A DNA stretch of 64,000 nt from Liolophura sinensis (lineage: Eukaryota > Mollusca > Polyplacophora > Chitonida > Chitonidae): positions 52,813,187 to 52,877,186 of the forward strand of contig NC_088301.1 of NCBI RefSeq assembly GCF_032854445.1, in the 5' to 3' direction. Positions 15,401-27,262 of the stretch are shown piece after piece. Made by a program: the position numbers and the translations under genes. Under the pieces are notes generated by a model. The model ran no database searches. It was not told where the DNA came from and saw only the letters and a list, made by a program, of their open reading frames with translations. The first letter of the stretch is position 1. Each line of letters opens with the position of its first letter.

Positions 15401-18400
15401 CTCAAAGCTAATCATGATACATGTACGTACTTTGTTGACAAGTACATGTACATGCATAAAGCATGCAGTCTTATTTTCACAGGCTCCAAGCATCTGCTAT
15501 CAGGCATTGTTATGCACATCAATAATGACATTAATGATTTCTTGCCATTATAAGCTGTAGAACATGCATATAACGCACTGTTGATTGGAAGAGTGCATAG
15601 CAGACGCATGTTACATGTACATGTACACACCATGTTTTTTTTAAATTAAGAAAAATGATGTTCTTCTATTAAACATGGGTGTCTGTTCACATACTCAACA
15701 TACACACCAAAATCTCTCACATACGTAAGTTCATTCAAAATGTTCTGTGAATATGACTTGCTTGTACATGTATATAAGTGTAGACAATTTTGTCATCATG
15801 TACATTTATCATGAATACTTCCTTTGCTTACCACTGTTAACCCTATCATTAATTTCAATTTGTATCTTTAACATACAAAAGCTAGCAAAACTTCCATAAA
15901 AACAATAAGCATTTAGAACTCAGTTTGCAGGAATGATATGTGCGTACCCAACCCAACTGCATATATACACATACATGTATGTACGCTGTACATTGTCATT
16001 CGCCTCAGCTTGTAAGTATTTGTAAATGGTTGATGTACACGTAATGTAAGTTGTATCTTCACATACGAGATTGCAGGAACATGAATCTTCACATTCTAAT
16101 ATAATTCAAATACAAACCACAAAGGAATAATAAACTTTCTACTAGACCAGCAGTTCATTACGTATAAGACACTTTTCATATAATTCTACATATCTGCCAC
16201 AACCATGTGTGCAGAATTAATATGATTTGTTAAAAACAAGCGAGTTAATTCGTTGGTTAGTCAATACAGGAAATGATGATTGATCCGAAAACATCCATCA
16301 ACAGCCTAGCTGAATCTGCCCAGCATACATAACTTAAGCTGGTTCTTATGGGCTAATGAAGATGCAAACACTTCAAAGTGCTTCCAGAATGTCAGGGCAT
16401 ACAGTGGAAACAATGTTACAAAATTGTGCAGGCAGCTTCGTAACCATCTTCATCAAATGTTTATCCTGCTCTTGATTGTTGCTTCTAGACAACCTCATTA
16501 TGGTGAAACCCTGTTACTGCATTAGTGGACAGGATAAGGGTCTTCATTACAGTCATGCATGCATTTGCATAGTTGGTAATGTACAAGATTGGATTTGTTA
16601 CTGAGGTAAGCTTTAGAAGAATTCATATGGCAGCAATGTCAGATGCTTGTATCTAAGTATAGATCTCAAGAGTGTAGTTTTATTACAGTTATATTACTTA
16701 TAATGACACAACGCCTGAAGTGATGTTTGCACTGAGTGTGACATATCCATGCCCATAATATGAGTATCTCTGCACCATCAATATTATTTTAGATGAACAA
16801 AAGTTATACAGAACCCTAAGCAAATTATTCTCAGCTCTTTGTAAAACTGTGGGCCAGTGCTAGTCTTTCCTGGGGCTATTCAGAGACATACATCACAAAG
16901 AGGTCTCCTAACACACATAAAATGTTAACCAGGACTAAGTCCATTGTACTGGTACAAATGTAGTCTGGTGCACTGGTCCAGCATTTGGCTACTGGATTTC
17001 TCCATCTGATACACTTGGGAGACAATCTTCATGTTTCACTGGCTCATCCTGCATGGACATTACCCTAAATAAACACAAATTAACGAGTTAATTGGATTCA
17101 TGTCCATCCACCCTGATAATATTAGGGGAATGAGTGTGGCAACACAAAGGCACATGGGACAAATCCCCCATTTCACAGTTTCAACACAGTCAATCAGTTA
17201 GGCTAAAGCAACCTATAAATCAACGAGATATATTTATTTCGCGTAAGCTGTATTCAGAAGTAAACCAATAAATCAAAAATTTTAGATGTTGCACAGCACA
17301 AACAATATCCACTTTGGTTCCAACAAGGTTGCATCAACACTTGAATTCTTGACAAAGGTTGTCCAAGCAGAAGAGTTACATGTACCAGTAGTAGTCATTT
17401 AGGACAAGCTGACGTACCATGAGGACAAAGCTTTTATAAATACCATTTTGGAGTTGCAATTTACGATTATAAAGCATACCAATTGTCTTAACAAACATAA
17501 ATTTGCATTCAAGCTACAAAAGTGATCCACAAGGACAACTGAATTATACATGTACATGTATGATCACAATTTACTCTGAGCAATTTCAATGTAAACTTGA
17601 TTTCATTTTTGAGATATTACTATAATGTTAACTTAACAAACATCCCATGTAGCACCTACAAAAATCATGTACAGTTTTGAGAAAAGAATCCTACATCATC
17701 CCATCCTCTTAAAGGAACATATATACACTGCACATGCATGTCTCATGCCCACGTATGCATAAGTACATCATTGTGCATGTTAGGAACAAGCCCAAAGTTC
17801 TCAAAAGCTACAACACCTTGTTGGCTTAAAGTACACCATAAAGAAAATTTTACCAACTAACCTTACAACAAAGTCGCAGCTAAGAAACAATGTCTTACAG
17901 TACCAGAATTTTTCATTTCACTGAAAAATTTAATATTTTCTGTTTACATCTTTTAAATGATGATGCAATTTGAGGATATTTATATTATTGTTTTTCACTA
18001 ACTTTATAACATAGCATTAACCAAAATGAGCATTTCACTTTTGAAAATCCTTTTCTACATTTTGCTTTATTTAAAGCTTGCTGCTAATGTTATAGTTTTC
18101 ACGAAATGTTGAATGAAAATCTGGATTAATCATTCACCTTGAAAACTAATTGAAGACAATTAATTATTTACTCATTCATCCTTCAAAAAAGAAAAGAAAA
18201 TTTACAAACATAAAATGTAATCAGTTGACCTACTGACTTACACAAATTCAAAATTGAACTTGAACAAACAACTGTTTTAAGTTTGGCCCAAGTAAACTTC
18301 AAATCAGCTGTAGCAACAATACATAACAGTGTACATGTACAAGTATGTACCTTATCCCCATGTCCATGTATTAAGCCACATGTGACAGGCTATACAATGT

Positions 18401-20106
18401 ACAATAACATTTAGGTGCAAGATAAAATAACTTCACACAGATACTCGTTATCTCTGGTGAATCTTATGTGTTCACCTGTATATCACAAGTTTTGTAAATT
18501 CCTTTTGGTTCTCCTCACTGTACTAACGTGTGCACTTTGTTAGAGCAGACATGTTTACCATACGGAAAACACAAGGTGTTAAAAGCATTAACAGAATCAA
18601 GTCTGGCCATTTGACTTATGAACTCATTTTTCCCCTTGTTAATGCTCTGAGTATAACTGTTCACAATAAAACATGGACCTCATTTAAGCATCATGCTCTC
18701 TGGAAAAGAATCATAATTCATATTTCATTGAATGTCAGACATGGCAAGATTCTCATTTTTTATACTTATGACAGCATCTTAAAAAGAATTAATCACCAGC
18801 CGAGGTTTTATATCCAATAACTTTTTTTGGACAATGCAAGAGGCAAATAAGGGGCTTGATATAATTTTCCTCTGAGAACATATTGCCGTTTATTAAAAGA
18901 TACATGAACAATGCATATATTATTACATTTCACATGCACATGTACACGTCAACATAACTGTATAGAACTGAAATTCTTGGTTCAGCTTGTGTTACTTGAT
19001 TTCCATGAAAATCTTGCAGGTCACAGATTTTGAGAGTACAGGTAACAACTTGTAAGAATGCCCAACACTCTATCCGCATTAAATTTGCATGGATGACAGC
19101 TGCACCTTCTGATTATTATTTATTCTGACGCTTATCTATCAATGTATTCTGACATATGAATTCACTGGGTACTTTGACGACACATACGAAAGGAATATGG
19201 ATGATTTATCAGCTTATAACTGGTTTGAACACTCATGCCTAACAGGGAAATCCACGGTAAAGTGACAGGCCTTCCTCCAATCTGTTATCCCTGCTCACAA
19301 TTTCCAGATTTCTGCAGATGTACACAGTGCACTGTTTACTCTGGATATTTGGATTTTTGGAACATTACCAGCATGAAATAATTATTCTAAAATCAATCAT
19401 ACATACTGTACTGTACATATGGTGCATGTAAGATACCCTAGTGAACAAAGTTGTGTAAACATACAGTTGAATACTAGTCATGAAGAGAAAACAGGAATGC
19501 ATACATGTACAAGTTAAGCATGTACATGTAAATATGCAATCAACAAGAAAGAAAGATACAAAGCAAAAAATCAAGATGAAGCTCTTGACACTCTAATCAA
19601 AATGTTCAGATGATCACCTCTGTACTGAAACAGAGTAGTAACATCTTAAAATATATGTAATATGCTGGTTTTACGCTTTAACCTTAAGTTTTTCTTGCTG
19701 ATGGTACAATCTGTTTCTCTACAAAGCTATATGTACCCTATAGTTTTCCAAAAATAATTCATAAAGTAATCACAAAGTTATAGCAGTAATGTTGTTTTTA
19801 CATGTGGAGGGCTCTCTACTGATCATTCAGCTGAAGTATTGCCCATCAGCTTCTGACCCACTGAGATGTGTCAAATTCTCAAATCTGAATCTTGTTGGCT
19901 AGTGGCTAAGGCCTTTGGTCAGGAGGTATTTCAGGTATAAAAATACCTGACAAAAATATAAATTATAATGCATACATGTACTTCTATGTTATACTGCAAC
20001 ACTGATCAAGAGATTAACAAAAAATGGCAACATGAAAGATATAAGCTAATAAATGAACATTTCCCAAGGTGACAACTTGGGATAGAGCTAATTGCATGTT
20101 CCTTAC
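12441..20106. other. Non-coding, probable intron sequence
   Basis: No supported exon. AT-rich, CpG-poor and dense in TACATGTA words (for example near 15,420, 15,620, 17,550, 18,330, 19,510). Apart from the small tandem repeat at 13.27 kb, only short open frames without domains are seen. Confidence 0.5.
13266..13352. repeat. 22-bp tandem repeat, about four copies
   Basis: The unit starts ACTTGCTAGAGATAGACAAT. It is repeated at 13266, 13288 and 13310, then partially from 13333. The third copy carries one extra A and the last has a substitution (GAGACAGAC). Unrelated in sequence to the other 22-bp array at 51.7 kb. Confidence 0.93.
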
Positions 20107-20232
20107 CCGGACATGTCTCTGTCTAGACTTCCGGTCTGGACTAGAGGTGTTCTCCATAACGACACATCAACACGCAGACTCGTCTTGTTGATGTAGGCAA
20201 CCAGCTGGGTGTTGTTTGACAGCATCAGACCT
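20107..20232 (-). CDS. Internal coding exon of an unrecognised minus-strand gene
   Basis: On the minus strand an acceptor (ATTGATGTCCAG) precedes 126 bp that are open in only one frame and end in a CCGG/GTAAGG donor. The peptide contains LMLSNNTQLVAYINKTSLRV followed by DVSLWRTPLVQTGSLDRDMS. It is rich in alternating hydrophobic residues, suggesting beta strands, with a possible N-glycosylation sequon (NKT). The exon starts with one base that completes a codon and ends with two bases of the next, so it is phase-symmetric. It joins in frame to the candidate exon ending at 35,072, giving an intron of about 14.8 kb. I do not recognise the family. Base composition is richer in C and G than its surroundings. 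The alternative is a chance open stretch, but both splice signals and codon-like composition argue against that. Confidence 0.5.
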
Positions 20233-23200
20233 CTGGACATCAATGATACATAATGTATCCATGTTATATATATGCACCAATCCAGCTTGTCACATTGGAA
20301 TGAAAGGCTAAGAAGATCCTGAATAACAACCTCACAGACATATGTGTAAGCGTATGAGCATGCACAGTGCAGCACTCTGTACCATACAACACTACAGCAG
20401 CAGATCCATCCAGACAAGGACATGGAGTGGCTGCATGAGAAAACTGACACTTGTTCACAGAAACTCTTGTCTGGCCACCAGTCCCACACCAAACTCTCTC
20501 AAGTACATGTACATTTGGCTCCCGCTAGCAATTTGCCCAGGAGATTAAACCCAGAGCAGAGAATGAAAACATCTACCTCATGAATCAGTGCACATGAATA
20601 TACCGCGTCATTTTGCTGCAGAGCGCACCTGCTTCCAGAAGCATTCCAGCCAGCCCTTGGCAATCCACTGACATAACAGGATGACATCTCCAGCCTCCAA
20701 TACAGCAGGCCCATCCATAATATGTCTTTACCTGGTCTAGAAACTCATCAACAGGTAACACATATGATCAAGTCAGACAGAAAAAGCAATTTCAGTGATT
20801 TATGGTGTCAATACCCTACATGTAACTCTGCCTTCAGGAATCCCACAGAAGCCGGACAACCTTGGCAAATAAACTCGACAGTTAGAAGACTTTTCTGCGT
20901 GTCAACTGTCACTGTTTCTCAATCATCCAACACCTCTGCTCTATTATGCATCTACTAATTTGTGTGATTATTCAAAAACCGAGAACTGCCATATACAATG
21001 TACATGCATAATTAGTAAGTCCACCTTCAAAAAACCACGCTACATGTCAGAAAACTTAAACTCTTCCAACACACTGATATGCAACTTAACCTGATACAAG
21101 GTACATAACTGGACCACTTCTCAAACCATGAACAATTGCATGACCATCATGAATAAAATACTGTATACTGTTCAATGAACACATCCTGGAAGACCTAAAA
21201 AATGATGCACCCACCTTTTCTGTATCACTCAGATGCATAGTCATCTTATAATTATCAGAGTAACTTTCTTTCAACACAAACTGACCTATAGCATTATTAA
21301 AGCATCAGATTTATATCTGATGTTATAACTACTGTAAATGTTACAAAGTTGTATTCCATTCCTTATACGTGTGAAATACCAACCATGGATGCATATTAAG
21401 TTTGTCAGTGTAGTTAAGCACTTGACAGTGTTAGTTAACATAGATGTACAGTTACAAATGAGTAAATGAATACATCACACAAAGTACCAAAACAAGTTCA
21501 GTCATATCATATATCTGTGAGTGTTGAGTAAACATTTTCATCACTCTAGCTATAAATTCCAGAACGAAAACCAAAGAAAGGTACATGTGCACTTTAGGTG
21601 GATGCTACGTAGAGGCAAGGCCAGATTCAGTACTATCCAAAACTGACTCTGAGCAAACAGGCTAACATCTCCTTGGATTGTTTGATTAAGGCCCTTGTTT
21701 TGCAGTTGGCAAACTGTTATAATTAGGACGACATGCCCATTTCCTTCAAATATGTTTATCTTGGACAAATATACCTGAACTCTTTCAGGATACTTCATCC
21801 CCACAAAATGTAGACATTTATTCTACATGGAAGCATGTATTTATGCTGAAGGCACCAAAACATTTTAAGTTCTCAAAATCAAACCTCTGCAAATCCACAA
21901 GTAGTAAACTGCTAATCTCACATGTTTACATGCCATAAAAAAGCTCAGAAAGAAATGAATAATTCATGTACGCATACACACACAAAGAAATACACTATGA
22001 TGTGTTCACATACCCTTGAAATCCATACCAAAATGCAACAATTTTTATTTCTACACCTTACAAACATGCTATTGATCATACATACTTGATTAAATAGAAA
22101 CCAATCTCAATTTCTGACAATCCACTCAGTCTCTAAAAACAATTATCCAAAATCTCTATGGCCAAGTGACAAATTTCCTTCCAATTTTTAAACTGCATAT
22201 ATTCTTCTTGTTGATTATTCCAACCTTGACCCCAAACTGCAATGCAACCATTATAAAATATAAATTTAACGTATTTTATATGTGATAGCAACAAGCATTT
22301 GCTCTTTAAGGGATAAAACCATTGCCATAAAAAATTCACTTAGTTCTATTCTGCACATTCTTGCTATTCCACACAAACCTTTCCTGTCATGACATTAGTT
22401 CACATATCTACCCTATATGAACATTTTACACACATGAAAATGCCACTTTATTACCTGAATATTTTCAATTCAGGTAAAGTCATTACTATTGTTTTCTTTT
22501 CCTTGCAGATTAAAATTTACTATATAAGTTTACTTGAAAACAATTGTACTAGAATTTGATGTGTAATCGTACATGTATACATGCATTATGAAAATAAATG
22601 TGTGACTATTTTGCTTGATGTAAGTCCATATTGGATTCAAGCATGCATGTATGTATATGCTCATTCTGAACTTTTCCATCTTCAGCTAAGCACGCATAAT
22701 TCATGTATTTATGACATCAAAAGCATCACCAGCATGACCACAGGTAAATGTGTAATATTACTTGTACATGTACATGAACTTGAACACAGTAACCCTAAAA
22801 ATATTTTTTGTGATTCTGAGGAAAATGACATTGCACACAGGTAATCAACAAGTCACAGCATCCTTTAATCAATTCCATGGTAAGTCAGATGATACTTAGT
22901 ATCAATTTACACCCCTATTTTCTGATCTATCTCAGACATAGATTCCCCTGCCTCCCAGGATCAAAGCACATTGCTTGTGGGTAAGGGGATAAGAACTACT
23001 CTCCACTCCCTTGTCAAGTGCTTTAGCCAGGCTTATCACCATTCAATCCAACAGAAGATGTAAACATAGTGTTGGGCCAAAATGGACAATTGTGATTGGC
23101 ATGACCCTGTCCAGATTGGCTGTGGACAAATAGAGCTTCCAAGAGGACTACAACTATTGGCAGCACCCACGACTGGTCAATACACCAAAACTCACATTAT

Positions 23201-23926
23201 ACAGAAAGTACACGCAATGAAGATATTGCACTGCTCTGACCCCTTCACCTGTATCAGAATTACATGTATGCTTGCATCATGTACAATGTAAACATGTGCA
23301 AGTACGAGTATGCTGCATACCTTTAAAACTTAGGACAACTGCAGAGTGTACATGTGCTTACTGATGATTTTCTACTACTACCACATGTACATTTAGCTAT
23401 TTTCTACTAATTTTTGTTAAATTATTAAATTATTTAATTAATTAAGTTTTTAATTTTTAAAGTTTTTCTTCATTCTTTTATTTATATCTAAGTATTTATT
23501 TACAAATTCATTTGGAATGTTATATTATACTTCAAAGTACACTGAAGTGAACAAACTTTATTTATGTATACTGCAGTGGCCTGTGTGTGTGTTAGTTGGG
23601 GGAAGGGGGAGGTGGGGTGTGTGGAGGGGGTAACCAAGCCAAAACTGCAGGCCTTGTCAAGTGCAAGTACACATATATATTAATTTATCTTCATACAAAG
23701 CATCTGGTTGGTATAGTATGTAGCACCAATTAGCTGGCAGAATCTAGATCTGATCACTCAATTTCATCAAGAGTTCATGGTCAAATGTGTAGGATCAATG
23801 TGTTGCTCACACAACCTTGAGGATGACCTTAATGAGACATTAGCAGTATTTCAGCCATATTTTGGAGAAAGATCCAAAAAGGACTTATTACTGGAACTGT
23901 GTATACGTTAACTTATGATGCAACAC
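20233..23926. other. Non-coding, probable intron with one low-grade exon-like stretch
   Basis: Mostly AT-rich sequence with TACATGTA words. At about 20,625-20,715 (minus) there is an open stretch starting MDGPAVLEAGDVILLCQWIA and ending in a CAG/GTGCGC donor-like site. An in-frame stop lies just upstream and its exit phase does not match the exon at 20,232, so I do not call it part of that gene. A very AT-rich tract lies at about 23,400-23,470. Confidence 0.4.
23598..23630 (+). other. G-quadruplex candidate
   Basis: Four runs of four or five G on the plus strand separated by loops of about 2, 4 and 8 bases (GGGGG, GGGGG, GGGG, GGGGG). It lies immediately after a TG-repeat stretch. In the inferred minus-strand transcript this would be the C-rich side, so a structure would form on the non-transcribed partner in DNA rather than in the RNA. 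Confidence 0.75.
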
Positions 23927-24345
23927 TAAGCCTAGTGCACACAGACAACATTTGTTTTCGAAAATCAGATTTTCAGATCCCGGAGTCAAATGATCCAGAA
24001 TATTGGTTACCTGCACACAAGAAACATTTGTTGTCCATTTATGAAGATTTCAGCAGCAAAAGATGATCGTATTATACATTCATGGCCATGTGACCACAAA
24101 AAGTTGTGTCACACTTCTACTTTGTACGACATTTCCATAGACGTTGATGGGTTGATGTAGACGACATTTGTTTCTGGATTTTTTGTTGCCCAAACTTAAA
24201 CAAGCTGAATCTTGTATCAAGTGTTCCAGACTCGGGAATTCTTGTTGTGGTTACCCACACACGAGTAAATTTCCAGGATTTTTTGTTGTCTGTTTCAAGA
24301 AATCTCGTTTTCGACAACAAATGTGGTTAGTGTGCACTTCGCTTA
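23927..24345. mobile_element. MITE-like element with ~45-bp terminal inverted repeats
   Basis: The left end reads TAAGCCTAGTGCACAC and then a CATTTGTT..TCGAAAA block. The reverse complement of the right end reads TAAGCGAAGTGCACAC and then CATTTGTTGTCGAAAA. The two ends match imperfectly over about 45 bp and enclose about 330 bp with no transposase frame. Inside are further shorter copies of the same CATTTGTTGTC-like words in both orientations, so the whole element could fold as a long hairpin. Size and structure fit a non-autonomous DNA transposon. No clear target-site duplication could be defined, so the superfamily is undecided. Confidence 0.7.
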
Positions 24346-27156
24346 AAGCTATAAATAAAATATACGCATACCATACCTTTGAATGAAAAGCACAGGTTTA
24401 AAAGCTTTGCATATTAAAGTATACAACAGTATAACCTATTGTATAGAATCTCCATTGTACATATAAATACATAATGGCATTCACCACATAAAGAGCTGGC
24501 AACACACACGTAGACTTTATTTATGGACGACCTGTATCACATAACGGTTTTATGTTAACCAGTCTTTTATGTGTCTAAATAGCATATGTTAGAGACGATT
24601 AATTTCATAATTAAGCTGCTAAAAATACCATACAGGAGTAAAGTTCTACTCACTGAAGTCGCAAAAAAAAAGTGATAATGGAAGCAGACAAGTTGACATA
24701 GTAAGAACGTGTCAATAAGCACCTTCAGTATGGGGCATGAATTAACACGTATCTCCCCAGTCAATTTTCTCCCAACAGCTCGTAAAAAAATGGTGTAACT
24801 TTAGTGATTCACTGCCGTTAACATGCGAAAAACTCAAGCGATGGCAAAAGCACTGGCGATCAAGTCTTCCTCGTCTTTATTGTTATTCGAGGAGTCATAA
24901 AAATCATTTTGCCTTTTTCAACCCCGCCAGCCTATAAGGAGTTCACCGAGCAGTTATTGAATTTTTGGCTTGTCAATTCCATATGGTACAGTAACTAATC
25001 AAATCAAACACGGAACATCAGCACCTTTTTCGCTTTCAGAATTATCATCTTTAATGAAAGTTACATTTATTTTACGAAAATAATTTCACATGCTATCATG
25101 CAGCAAAATTTTATTCCACACAACTGTACAACATTTCTCCTTAAATTGAAAACAAAAAATAGGATAGCCTATTTGCAAAAATAGGAATGATCAAAAATTT
25201 TAACCACTGGCTTAAAACTTGCACAAGCAATTATTTGGAACCTAAATACATGTACTTTCATTTATTTTTAAGTACCTGAATCTAAACTTTGTAACTGTGT
25301 CACTGGATAAGTAAGTGTAACTTCAATGGGCGCACTATTGTGGCCTAAAATTTAATTTGAAAACAATTTCATATTACCTATCCCTTTATTTCAAGCTTTT
25401 ATAACAAAATAATGGTTCTCTTATGTGTTTATTTTACGTTTTTAGCTTACAATACAAGTAGCATATTGAGCTGAACACTTGGTTAAAGTGACCCTAGACA
25501 GTATGAAAGATCTTTACGTCCAGGTGTGTTTATCTGTCATGTCCTATATTGAGACCAAAATGCAGAAGACACTTCACACCCTCCCAATTGTTTTTTGCCT
25601 GTTGTCAATGTCTCAACTAAAAGCGGCTAAAAAAAAAAACGAAGTAAAAGAAATGCCATTTCATGTTAAAAAGTATAATGTTTCATAAAGTCTCTTCTGC
25701 TAGCTATCGCTGAAGTGTCATTTCGTGCTCCCTAGTATGGAATAAAGTGTCACGCTTATGCTTTTCAAGAAGCTCTCCTTGACAGAACTGACAGGTGGCC
25801 AATGTCTTTCAAAAGCAAAGAGGATCAATAGGAGCATCAAAGATCAGGTGACCTTCACACATCAGTCCAGGAACTATTTTGTCCACTTTCTGGTCTATTG
25901 CCAGCAGAAAAGACACACACACACACATGTGTGCATGAGGAACAGAGGTATAGTAGATGTACTGTACACATTCCTGCATTGCACTGCACTATGCCCTACA
26001 CTAAGTGATAGCCACCAAGCCAGCAAAAAAAATGACCAGATATTTTTTGCAGATGTTCTCGAAATTGGATGGCAATTTGTTGGTGTGGGCTGGAAGAAGG
26101 ATAAGAGAGAACAGGCTATTTGATGACAATTAGAGGAGGGTCTGAATACAGGAAGACCCAATTCACACAGATCACTAAGCTGGCTATGTTAATCCCTCTG
26201 ATGAAGCCAAGAGTCGGTTGAGCGTTAACATTGTAGAATCAGGGCTAAATTGTCTAGACGTATAATAAATGACTTAGGCAGTGGTGCGCAAATGTGGAGA
26301 TTGAGTCTCCGCTTAGCTTACTATAAAGTCAACAGCCCGACAGCAAATGCTGTGATTGATTTGTTTAATATTGCTAATTCTGTTTACGTGGCTGGCTTGA
26401 AATTTAAAAGATTGACTGTCAGAGCAGAGTAAAAATATTGAGTTCTTGCCCTGTGTTACTTTGGTAGATAAGGGAGAGCGATTTCGAGCTTTAATACAAG
26501 TAGGTAAGCCAGCATATCTTACCCTGAAATCTCTGCATTCCGAAACTACAACACACAATACTAGTGAGATAAAACAGGCATTACTGCTCTGTTTGAACAA
26601 AATTACATAGTTGGAAATACTGACTAAAGAGCTAAATCTGGTTGTAACAGGCACACAAGGGGAAAGCAAATACCAATTCCTACAAAATTGCATCAGTCAT
26701 AAGAATCTTCCCTCAAGAAAAGCTATTTGACTGACAGTTATGCTGCCACTGAACAGAGTATTTCTTCATATGGTAAGCCAAAATGACTTGCTGTCAAAAT
26801 TCGATTTTTTTTTCGTGGTATCATATAAAGCACAGGCAATGCATTACAGTTTGAACAATTGCAAGGATTTTTCTTTCTACAGCCAAGTGTTCTCTTCAAA
26901 CAGTTTTACATGTACAGTTAAAAGTTAACCATTCTGAGCAAAATTGCAGCAAAGTGATTTGACTGCATGCAACTGAAAGCATTTATCTAGAAAGAGAAAC
27001 TATTTTCTAAAAAAAAAAAAAAAGCAACACATTTTCCAAATTTTAAGAGTATCATCATTCACACAAATAAGTTTTCTAAAATCATGCCAATTTCCCATTA
27101 CATCACTTTCTTGCAATTTCCCCCTTTTTTATTGGTGCAGCTTTATTAAATACATG

Positions 27157-27262
27157 TTTATTTATTTGACTGGTGTTTGCAACATATGCAACAATACAGT
27201 GGGAGGAAACCAGACAGAGCCCGAGGAAACCCACAACCATCCACAGGTTGTTGGCAGACAAA
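27157..27262 (-). mobile_element. Degraded 3' fragment of the molluscan tRNA-SINE
   Basis: In minus orientation this matches the 3' half of the complete SINE at 46.4 kb. It has an AAATAAATA tail, then AACACCAGTCAAATAAA-type sequence, then the block around GGTTTCCTCGGGCTC and ACCTGTGGATGGTTGTGG. The middle is eroded, so this is an older copy. No target-site duplication is visible. Confidence 0.8.

Noticed and set aside
20625-20715. Minus-strand open stretch MDGPAVLEAGDVILLCQWIA with CAG/GTGCGC
   Set aside because: In-frame stop just upstream and exit phase incompatible with the next exon. Kept only as a note in the intron entry.
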